In this document: piece by piece, positions 34,901-46,900 of the stretch
How the letters are laid out: each line of letters begins with the position of its first letter
Numbering within the stretch: position 1 is the stretch's first letter
From: Agriotes lineatus
Taxonomy: Eukaryota; Arthropoda; Insecta; Coleoptera; Elateridae
Assembly (NCBI GenBank): GCA_940337035.1
Contig: OW679197.1
Span: 61,091,903-61,155,902, forward strand
Length of the DNA: 64,000 nt
Direction of reading: 5' to 3'
Made by a program: the position numbers and the translations under genes
The notes under the pieces: model-generated
Seen by the model: the letters and a program-made list of their open reading frames with translations, nothing else
Database searches by the model: none
Told to the model about the DNA's origin: nothing

Positions 34901-37900
34901 AATTGAATCCAGAAGTTTTCACAAACTTCATGCTCTTTTTGTAGTTATTTCTCCACACTAAACAGTTAAAAATATTAACATACGAAATCTATTCTCGAAA
35001 CCATCGAATATTAACATTTTAAATGTAAAGGGCATGAACAATAGAACAAGAGATTAGTTCTTCGCTCAAGTTTTGATTTTAGAATATCATTAAAAAAGTT
35101 TACTCGTTCATAATCAAATCGTCAATTAGAGTATAGCTTACGTGTACCTAAATACATATATAAATTGCAAATACAAATTATAGTCCAAGAACATAAGAAT
35201 AAAAAATAACTTCCATTTACAGTGATCTTATAATTAGCCAAAAAGTTGATTTTTAATTTTTAAGCATTTGTCAAAATTCTCAAAAATTACAAATTCTACA
35301 AAAACGGTACAAAATACAGCGTCAGTTAAAGAAACACATTTTCTGTAAAATTTTAAGCCGAATTCAAAAATGTAATAATATACCGGGTGTTCAATTTAAA
35401 ATAGGGGTTAATAAAAAAAAATTAAAAACAAAAGAAACCCATTTTAGAAGTATTCAACTGAAAAATCACCTACCTTACATCAATACACATTAAAAATTTA
35501 ATCAAAATGTAAAGTTTGAAAAAAATCGTTGGAACCGTTTTTGAAAAAATCGAAAAAACTGAAAAATCACAAGAGTAAACATCTACTTCAGGTTATGCGA
35601 TTTTCTTTAAAAGCTTGCTATCTCATATACATAGTACAAAAAACTTATATAAGTTTCACCGTCATACCTCTTTTCTTTTTTGAGATATTCTGTTCACAGA
35701 CAGACAGGCAGACACACACACAGACAGACCACTGAACAAAAACATGTTTTTTGGGTTCAGGGGACTCTAAAACGTAAAGATCTGTTGAAAACTCAATTTC
35801 GAATTTTTGGGGTGACTCCAATACTTCCTTTATCGTAAAATGAAGTAAAAAACAACCAATTTTGGCATGTAGCTTCTTAGAGTAAGATGATACAAGCCTT
35901 CATCGATAAGTTTGATAGCACCTAAAAGAATTAAATCATTATTTTTGTCGAATATCTCCTTTCTTAACGACACGCGGTTATTTTATTATTATGTTGAGAC
36001 TGGAGAACCGTAAAATAATCGCAGCCTCAATTCGGTAGGCACAGTATATATTTAAAATTCGAAAATCGAGATTCTCGAGTTCGAGATCGAGAATTGACGA
36101 TCAAGAATTTTCGAGATCGTGATCGAGAATGGGCAAACCTCTTCTCGTCTTGTCTTGCGACAACACTACCAGCAGATTATTATTCAAGTGCACTTGCTAA
36201 TAAACTAGGTGGCAATAAGTTCAACTTTACTGGTTTGATTTTTCCTACAGATTTAGCATAGTGCAAATAACGGTTCACTAGCGTGGCCAAGCGTTTAGGG
36301 AGCTCAGGTTGCGATGCCAAGATACGGGGTTCAATCCCTACGTCGCTTTTAAAAATTGGGTACCAAAACCACAGTTTTGGAAGTAGGTAAAGTAAGTCAA
36401 TCGTCAAAGACGTGATGCTAACCACATCACCCAGTACGCCGTTAACGGTCTGCCAGATTGACTGGGTTTCGGAAAGAGATATTTCGGCGACCCTGACTCG
36501 CCTTGTCTCAGGCCATGTTCCTACGTGATAGAAACTTCTTTAACTATAGCCATAGGCTTTAAAATGCAGTTGCAGGATTATTTTGAAATGTAGGTTTAAA
36601 AATTTTGTTGAAGCCGTTTTCGACAGTTTGTATTTGTGTATGGTTGACAGAATTTTAATTTTGCCTACCCCAAGTGATGCCCCAAGTTACGTTGATGACT
36701 AGAGCTAGAGCCAAGAGAAATTCTATTCCGATAGAAGAAATTGAGTCATGAGAAACGTCATTTTGTTTGAAAACGTCAGCTGCAACGTGCAAGTTTTGAA
36801 GTTTTTCAGTAGTTTTGTCTTTATTTTACCTTCATTAAAGAGAGCAGAAATTGTGTCACATCCAGGGAATATATGTAAAAATTAAATATGATTTCTGCAA
36901 CTTCCATGCTTGTCGAAACTTCAAGAAGACCTTTCCTTTGTTTTATTCTTTTAAGGCGCCTTCGAGGTACACATATGGATATGATATTCTATAGCACAGA
37001 CATACATTTATTTCTTAGTTGTAATATGCGCCTATATAGATGCAATTGCAAAAGACAACTTAAATGGCATTTATTTTTTATAATGCAGACTCCATGTTTA
37101 TAGAGGTAGAACAAGGTAAAGTGTAAGATTCACTGTAGGTACAGTATTCAAAGCCTGAGTAACAAAAATAGTTGGTCATATGAAAAAAGTATGAAACACA
37201 TCTTTCCTGTAAATGTTTCTTACGACCGACCAGAAAATATGCAGTTTCTGGAGAATATTTTCGCCAGAAAGTAACGTTTTGCCGGTCAAGATCGGAAAAC
37301 GGGCATCAGGGATTGGTAATAATATTTTTTTTACGACCGACCAGAAAATATCCAGTTTCTGGAGAATTTTTTTTCCAGCAAGTAACGTTTTACCGGTCAA
37401 GATCGGAAAATGGGCATCAGGGATCGGTAATAGTAATTTTTTTACGACCGATCAGAAAATATGCAGTTTCTGGAGAATTTTTTTGCTAGAAACGTAACGT
37501 TTTGTCGGTCAAGATCGGAAAACGGGCATCAGGGACCAGTAATAGTAATTAACGTATTAAGAGGGGTAACCCAGTCTTAACATTCGAGCATATTTTTATC
37601 ACTCGAGCGAGCGCAGTGAAGCGAGAGTGGTAATTTATGTGAGAAATGTTAAGACGGCTACCCCTCGAAATGCGTTCATTAGTTTATTGTTCATTGAAGC
37701 AATAATTTTGAATCAATAATAATTACTAAAAACTGCTAAATCGAAATCGGACTACCATGAATATGTGTGATGTTGCTATGGTGCATGCATGTTAAATAAG
37801 TGGATACATGTTAAATGTATCTTAACATTCGAGGACGCGAATATATGCATGTTAAATGAGTGGATGCATGTTAAATGTATCTTAAAATTCGTGGACGCGA

Positions 37901-40900
37901 TCATGTTAAACACTGTTTAACATTTCAATGAACAATAAAAGCTTTTGCCGGTCCCTTATTCTTTCGTTACTATGGAAACAAGTTTGAGTTCTTGTTTGGA
38001 TACGTCAAATAATAGATACTGTCATAATTTTTTTGACTTTTCGAAAGTGAATTCGCAAGTTTGAAAGTATGGATTCGGATGCAGTAAAAAAATATTGTAG
38101 GATACATGACCGGAAAGTGTTTTTCAAGTCTCCACAAGCTTCCAGGGCGAGGGAATCTACTTGGTTCGACCTGCAAAACACTAGTTTCCGGTCTTGTAAC
38201 GTAAATTACTATTACGTTACAGGTATTGAAAGTAGAGCTTTTCAGTACGAGTCAGATGTTTCCGGAAGAGGCCGTTATAGGTCGAGTCCGGAATTTCGAG
38301 ACGAGTATGGAAAAGCCACTTTCATACGAGTTTCGTATAATATTTTTTCGTACTAGCATACAAAACGGAATAATAAATTTATCTTCTCATCTGAATTTGC
38401 CGTAAAATTTATTAATTAGAAAGGTACACTTTGCGTATTTGTACGGCAAAGTAAAATTCTTACGGCAAAGTACTAAACAAAATTACTACGGAAACAAGTT
38501 TCTGTTAGATACTCATGTCATACCAAGTAGATTCAAGTGCTCGCCTTTGGGGAGACCTGCATAACACTTTCCGGTCGTGTATCGTACAATATGGTTTTTA
38601 CGACATCCGAGTCCATACTTTCAAACTTGCGAATTTACTTTCGAAAACTCAAAAAAAAGATACATTAGTATCTATTATTTGACTTATCCAAACAATAACA
38701 CACACTTAATTCTATAGTAACGAAGGCATCAGGGACCGGCACAAGCTTTTTCCGTCGACCTCCCTATAAAATATGATTTTACGGACGCATTACGAAAAAT
38801 GACACTTTTATGGACACCATTAATTTTTCGTCCGCAAACGCTTTTCGTCCGCAAACCCATTACGACCGCAAACACTTTATGGCCGCACTTTACAGCCGCA
38901 AACGCTTTTCGTCCGTAAACACTTTTCGTCTGCAAACGTTTTTCGTCCGCAAACGCTTTTTGTACGCAAACGTTTTTCGTCCACCACTTTAATTTTTTTA
39001 AATTATGACGTTCGACGGAAACATTTAATATGCACCTCGGACGAAAACTGCCTTGCCTGATTGCTTGCCTCGGCTATCGCCTCGGCCAGCAATTGCAGTC
39101 ATCGTCCATAAAAAGCCAATTTTTCGGCCGAGATACATAAATAACTATTACCGCTCCCTGATGCCCGTTTTCCGATCTTGACCGGAAAAACGTTACTTTC
39201 TGACGAAAAAATTCTCCAGAAACCGCATATTTTCTGGTCGGTCGTAAAAAAAAATTGTACTATACATCACCGGAAAGTGTTTTGCAGGTCTCCTCAAGCT
39301 TCCAGGGCGACCCGCAGGCGACCTGCAAAACACTACTTTCCGGCCTTGTAACGTAAATTACTATTGTCGTAAAGTCGATAGGGACGGAATTTTTGCCAGA
39401 AAAACTATTTTTTAACTGTTAGACACAGCTTATCCATGTGAACTGACATCTTATTTAGAAGGCCATTACCTATGTGCACGCTAAAACTCCACATTTTTTG
39501 ACCAATGTACCTAGACTATAGATTATTTATACTGTTTATGGAATTCAATGCTTCATACAAATTAATTGTTAATCCGAAAAGATTTTTGTAGCTTTCGAAA
39601 AATATGTAATAATTTTTTTCTACTTCTGTAACTAAAATGGCACATAACACACTAACATACACGTCACTAAGTGACATTTTAATCACGCATTCATAACCTG
39701 TGACTAAAGAGCCTCTTAGTCACGGGCTGAAGTTGGCAACGACGTTTTAGTCACGGGTTGAAGTTAGGTTCAGACAGTATTTGCTTTATTAGCCACAGCC
39801 AAAACTAAAATCAAGTTAGTTTTCAACAGTCAACTTTGACGTTTGTCAAGCATAATTTGACCTAACATAAAATTCAAAATCTTAATGAAACAATATGGTG
39901 TTATACTTGCGGTCGTAGAAAAAGTATAGTATGTAACACATTATATAAACTCGTCTAGACACTCGTTTATTAAACACTCGCTGCGCTACGCTCCGCTTGT
40001 GCCTAAAAAAACTCGTGACTAAAGTGGCGTTTATAAAACTTGTTACATAATATACTATTGTCGGCAGTATACGCAGTCTTTGCATTGTAACACTATTAAG
40101 GGCAGGTTTGAAAAAGGAAAATGCACTTATCTAAATTTATCCAATATTACATTGTGTCATTTCTATTTAAAGATTATAAACTGTTTTTTTCTAGCCTATT
40201 ATAGTAAATAACGTACATATTTATTACGGCCAGAGTATTGTAGATATTTTGTGAAGATCTATCAATGTGATCTTTGCTAAAATATTTATTTCAAGCATCA
40301 CTTCTGTTTCAAGAAGGAATAACGTAGAAATTAACATGTAAGTCTAAAATAGAAATAGGTTAGTAACTGAAACAACAAGGGCACCTTTATAAAAATTATA
40401 AATAAAAACAATAACTGAATTCTACGAAATAATAAAATACAACTCAGTTATAATATTGAGAACAAAATATTCCCAGCATATTTCTTATTTCTTATTACAC
40501 AACTAGCATTCACTGCTATTACCAATCAATGGATACATAAAGAAATTTAATAGGTTTCTATTTTCATTCGATAAAAAGAGCAAAGGGCAGAAAGAAACGC
40601 ATAATAAAGTTATTTTAGTGTGCAATAAATGTACGAGCAAAAACTGCAGCTGACAGTGAAAAAGTCAGCATTATCTGTTTATATTATCGCTCATACAACT
40701 TGGCCTAGAAAATTTACAAACCTATACATACATTAATTACATAAATTCTTAATATCTATATTAATTAACCGTCATATTCAATATAACATCAAAGGTGCTT
40801 AGCAATAATCATAAAGACTTTCAATTTAAACGCATATCTTTAATAAATTTAAAACCTTGTTGAAATTGCAGGTTCTAGATGAAAAAATAAAACACATCTA

Positions 40901-43900
40901 CTACAATCCCCCTACGCCAGAACCGTACTACGTACCAACAGGAAAAGAGGTTCAACCAAAGCCAGTTGGAGAGGAGTTTGGCATTATCATCTATCAGTAT
41001 TATCCCATAAGCGCCGTTAATTACGTTAGTATTTACTGTGCATACCAAAATTCGTTATAAAGCCATCGCTCTTTCAGTTCAGTCGATCTAGTATCAGTGG
41101 GAGCAGGTATCTTCTTCCAACGTGCCCTACTCCTGAAGAGGATTCTCTGAGGTTTGAGTCTAGATTTGAGGGCGGAAATTTAGCCAAAGCAATCAAAGTA
41201 ACTGCCATATATTACGAACTATATCTCAGGACTGATCTTTATACTAATAAGCATATGCAATGGTTTTATTTTAGAATAACTAATATGAAGAAGGGCGTTA
41301 TGTACAGGTAAGTGGTGGATAGGGAACTGGTCATACAGTTAATCAATATACAAAGAATACCCTGTAGAATTGTGTCACTGTTTACTACAGCTGGTATTGA
41401 AATACATTCAATTGTAGAAATGAGTAGGTAATTTATAAAATATTCACTACTTAATATTAGTCATCAAATGATGAAATTACAAATTTACCTAATCTATTTG
41501 TGATTAATTATAACAAATACAAACGCAAACAATTTAAAAAAATGCAATTAAGAATATCAATAATTTTATTTTTCACTGATCTATTATTTGTGGTTTATAT
41601 CTGTGATACGAGGTATATAAAGCAGTCCATCCTCTCGAAAGGGCATAATGAGCGGGCGTAATAATAACGCCCTCTTGCAAGTTTTTAAAGATATTTCTGA
41701 ATTCAAAGTGGAAAATAAAATGTTGTATGCACCACGGGCATTACTTGATGTTCACAGCCCTCGGGCGACTTATAAACCCGAAATATATAAATTGAAAGGG
41801 CATAAACATCTTCATAATACCGTTGGTGCATAAATAACTATTATTTTGCTCAAAATTTATACTTGGAGGTTTGACGATTACACCTAAATGACTATTTAGC
41901 ATATTATCGGCTATGCCGCTGTTCGTGTATTTTCGAATAATTAAAAATATACCTTAAAGATGGAAAAGGCAGCTTTCACGTCCCACGCATTTAGAAATTG
42001 TAAAACTGTAAGTGTTTCATCCTAAAGTAGAGCGTATCGATTTTTTTCAAATCTTCAAATTTTCTATTAACAAATAAATACATATATTTTAAATTTTGCA
42101 ATGTCTCATATCACAGGTCTTTATAGGTAGAAGCCAAAGCTGTAAACTATTAAAGACTAAAAATCAAAATTTACTCTTTTATGATTTTTTTGAAATATTC
42201 GAAATTTAAATGTTGTTTAAAGCTTTTTCATATGTTGCTTTAGTATCTTTACAATGCAGACATTACTGTCGTTTTATCTAAGCTTTGTATCTTTAATTTT
42301 GGTAAGACACTTAGATTTTTTGTTACTTTAAGAGTAATTTCAATACGCTTCTAGACTTCCACAGATTTTTTAAATCAGAATTAAATATCTGACAGCTCAT
42401 TTGGAAATTGGAAACATTTTTTTTATACAATTTTAAATAGGTTTTTGAAGTGTATAGAATAAACAAGGCGAGTGTAGTTTTTTAGCATGTCCAGCTAGTC
42501 CAGTCGATCTACATTGCCAAGTTTTAAGCTAGTTTTGTGATTCATTCTAGTACAAATTGTTGAGAAATATCGTCACGCATTTTATGAGGTATCACTTGCT
42601 TCGACAGTGCTTCCACATATAATCTATTCCATCTTTAAAAAAACGATGGTTGGCCATGAGAATCTGACAGATATCGCTCTGTATATGAACTGACAAAACT
42701 GCGGTAAAGTTAGGTTAGGAATTTTGAAGGTACAGAATGCCCGATGTTGCCATAATGTGCAACATTATTTTTAGTAATTATAGAATAGATAACAGATCTT
42801 TTTACTTCCTTTTACTACTATAAAGGAAGTATTGGATTCACCCCAAAAATTCGAAATTGAGTTTTCAACAGATCTTCACGTTTTAGAGTCCCCTGATCCC
42901 AAAAAACATATTTTTTTTCATTGGTCTGTCTGTCTGTCTGTCTGTGTGTCTGTGTGTCTGTCTGTGTGTGTGTCTGTGAACAGAATATCTCAAAAACGAA
43001 AAGAGGTATGGCATTGAAACTTCATATATAAGTTTTGTGTACTATGTAGATGAGACAGCAAGCTTTTGAAGAAAATCGCATAACCGGAAGTAGGTGTTTA
43101 CTCTTGTGATTTTTCAGTTTTTTTCGATTTTTTCAAAAACGGCTCTAACGATTTTTTTTTAAATTTTACATTTTTCTTACATTTTTAATGTGTATTGATG
43201 TGAGATAGGTGATTTTCCAGTTGAATACTTCTAAAGTGGGTTTCTTTTGTTTTTTTTTTCTATTTTTTTTATTAACTCCTATTTTAAATAAAACACCCGG
43301 TATATTATTACATTTTTGAATTTACCTTAAAATTCTAGAGAAAATTTGTCTCTTCAACTAACACTCGATTTTGTACCGTTTTTGTAGAATTTGTAATTTT
43401 TGAAAATTTTTAACAAATGGTTAAAAATTAAAAATGAAATTTTTGACTAATTATAAGATCACTGTAAAAGGAAGTTGTGTGAGTGTATCACACCAGATTT
43501 TTACCTATAAATAAATGATGCACTTCTTTTATGGGATAGGAATTCAGTGTACTCACGTTGAAAATGTTCATCAATCTACTAATAATTTGATCATTGCTTA
43601 GATCGGTTTTATCTAGTCTGAAATGTGTGTAGCACTTTAACACACTGCTTTCGTCGCCGAAGACACAACATTGTGCATGCTGATTATTAAATTTTTTACA
43701 ATAATCACTTACACTAACACTTTATTTTTCAGAGATTAGGAAAGTGTCATAATGACATTTATTGACATATTTTCTTGTCTTTTGGTTTGATAGCATTGGC
43801 AACACGGCATTTCAAATTTAGTTAGAAAAAGTTTGCCACCACAAAGAAATGAAATATAACTACTGCTTTCCTTAGTACTGCCAATTTAGGAAAAGAAAAG

Positions 43901-46900
43901 CATGGCAACCTATCGTTTTTTAAAAGATGGAATAGATTATACCTATACTGTTTATGCTTGTTACCGATGATGACGAACTACACTATTTGTGTTTAAAATG
44001 CAACATTGCTTAAATTTGTTATGTAAAACAGAATTTGTATGTATTAGCTAACAAAATTAACAACAGTATAAACAAGATGAAGCGGTGCAAACCCTTTAGC
44101 GATACTTCGGCACAGAATATAATAAAGTGTTAGTGACAAGTATGTGAATAAGCGCATCCGATTTGGAAACTATCTTAATAACAGCTGTTTGCAATCACAA
44201 TACACATAATCTAGTTAAACAATACCTGTATTGATAAGACTTATGCAAAGTTATGGCAAAAAGCGACCGATCCCGCCTGAAAGCTCTTCAGTTGTTTCCA
44301 TTAATATTCCACACAAATTGGAAAATAATTCAGTCGGATAGGTTGTGTTTCTCTCATGTTTACATCCACCTGGTGTGACATACTCGATTTTTTTTAATTT
44401 TCGGACTTTTCTTTAACACTAGAGCGATTGCTACTTTCACAAAAATTATGTTGTTTCGTGAGACCTAACATATACCTTTGGGTTGATCGCGATTAATTGA
44501 GAGGGGACAAAAATTGCAATTTTTTATCAAATGCTTGACATTAAAAGCCGAAGCAAAATATATAGTTAACTAGAAAATAATAAACAGGAAAATGCACGTA
44601 CGAAAAAGCTGCTGATATTATGGGAAAAAACTGCTTGCCAAAGATTTGTTCTCGATTTAATTAATCATATTTTTGATAGCTTAACCAAAGGTGTTAAAAA
44701 ATAGGTTTGTTTCTTACAGTGCTAAATTCGTATTTTGTAATACAAATAATAACACAATAATCCAGAAGTCTTACTCCTGCTCGTGTATTAAAATTGTGCG
44801 GAAGTTGAAAGAAATAGTAATTTTTTATACAAGAGAAAATTCTATTTTTTCTATACCAATGTTAGGGTGCTTTAATCGACTCAAAACAAAAGATCAAGTG
44901 TTACTTTAACAGCAAGGGTACATAAAGTAGCACTTTAACGTCATGGGTAGATAATAGTATATTACTCAACAAGTTGAGAAAAGTGATGTTTTACTGAACA
45001 AGTATGGTGTGTTTGAGTACGAGCGTTAGCGAGTACTTAAACGGCCATTTTAAACAAAAAAATAAGAAAAACTTTAGAGAAATATAAAAAGAGCTTTATT
45101 TACTAGCAGCATGATTTTGTTCATTTCCATCATAGATACAAAATATGGAAAGCTACTTATAACTCCTTAGGGATTTTTTAAATTATTGTGAAAATCTTCT
45201 CCTGACTAATGATCTAAGGGTCGCGAGTTCGATTCCCTGGATGAAAACCTCTGCAGAATGCCATCATTCGAAAGTGATGTAAAGCCGTGTTACTATGATG
45301 TGTAGCATGTAAAATATCCCTTGCTTGGGCTGAAACTTCTTAGTCTCAGCAAAATGCTAAGTAGGACTTTGATCATATGACCAAAGCTGTCGGTGTCTAA
45401 GGTACCTGGTACTTCACATGCCTAGACCTTGTCCATAAACAAACAAATAAGTGAAAATCTAGACCGCCCGTGCCAGGAGTCGAACTCTCAACCGCTCCGG
45501 CTCGAGCGCTCCATGATTTTTCACTGTGACCAAGGCTGCAGCGGCGATCGCCACTCGCCTACCGAGGCCCATTACTAATATGCTAGGAAATAAAATATTG
45601 TATGCACCACTGGAATATTCATGTTTTTTACCTTCGATTGACTTACAGACCTCGGGCCAGAGTCCCTCGGTCTGTGACCATGTTAATCTCAGGGAAAAAC
45701 ATATTCATATCTCCCTTAATGCATAAATATCTATTACCTTGCTGTTAAAGTATTACATTATCTACTATTGTAGTTAAAGTGCTACATCTGCCATGGAAAA
45801 TATGTTTTATGTACGATAGATTAATAATGTGCGTTTTAGACGTCATTATAGGCGTAAAGCAAGTATTTTTCGCCCTCGGGTGATAATAGTTATTTATGTA
45901 CCAAGGGAATTATGGAGATGTATACGCCCGAGCGGTATAAAGGTCAAGTAATGCCAATAGCGAATCCAATGTTTTTTATTCCACTTTGAATATGTAATAG
46001 TTATTTTCGTTCTAGATACATAAATTAATTGAAAAGCTGGAAAAGCAGTACATTATGCCCGAGGGCGTAAAAATCGGGCGTAATGATTACCCACCCATAT
46101 GTTGAGAGGGCATAATGGGCGGCGGTTATGATTATGTCGGCTTTTTACACCCTTGAGCATTATGGGCTGCTTTATACACCGCGTATCACATATATAAACA
46201 ACAAATAATAGATAAGTGGAAATGATTGAGCCCCGTTCAAATTTTGATGGAGATTAAAATTTCTGAATTGACTATTAAAACAATACCTGGCAACAATGCT
46301 AATGTTAGACAAATAATAATATTGAATTTAAATTGTCCTTTTGCTCCATACTTATTGTAACGAGTGTTCATTAGAATTTGTGGTCTAGTCGGCTTTGGAA
46401 CTGATGAAGTCATGTCGTGCATTAAATCATATGGCTGATAACTGACACTGGTGACACTGTAAGTCTATGTCAAATTCGATGTTAGCAGGTTAGGGTTTAC
46501 GTCAGTTTTGACACAGACTGACGCAAATCCTAACCTGCTAACATCGAATTTAACATAGACTTACAGTGTCACCAGTGTCAGTTATCTATATATATAAAAC
46601 TGAAAGTCCTGACTCACTCATTCATTCATTCATTCACTCACTCACTCACTCATCAACGCCCAGCCCAAACCCTTGGACCTAGAAAGCTGAAATTTTGCAT
46701 TTATGATATATACAAGGAATAAGGAAGGATATTTCGAAATTCAACCCCTAAAGGGGTAAAATGGGGGTTGCAATTTTGTATGAAAAAATAATATTAAATA
46801 GACATTTCGACTTGAAACTTCGTAGAAGTACTCCTAAAAACAAATAAGCAAACACGTATTTCGTGATTTTCAAAAAATCAACCCGTTGGGGGGTGAAATG

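Larger units (their letters stand above)
32436..40871 (+). other. Intron 2 (8.4 kb), repeat-rich
   Basis: Contains the hairpin elements, MITE, SINE and satellite-like block listed separately. The stretches 32436-33590, 36541-37210 and 40086-40871 are AT-rich and show nothing I can name. Confidence 0.8.

Noticed and set aside
36281..36345. Possible tRNA gene
   Set aside because: A and B boxes are present, but no acceptor stem or anticodon arm can be folded; it is a SINE head.
37213..37497. A 94-residue + strand frame with a repeating ATTDQKI-like motif
   Set aside because: It is the translation of the 111-bp tandem repeat; 111 is divisible by 3, so the frame persists automatically.
38810..38992. 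A 60-residue frame with repeated FRxxxF units
   Set aside because: It is the translated CGTCCGCAAACG short tandem repeat.
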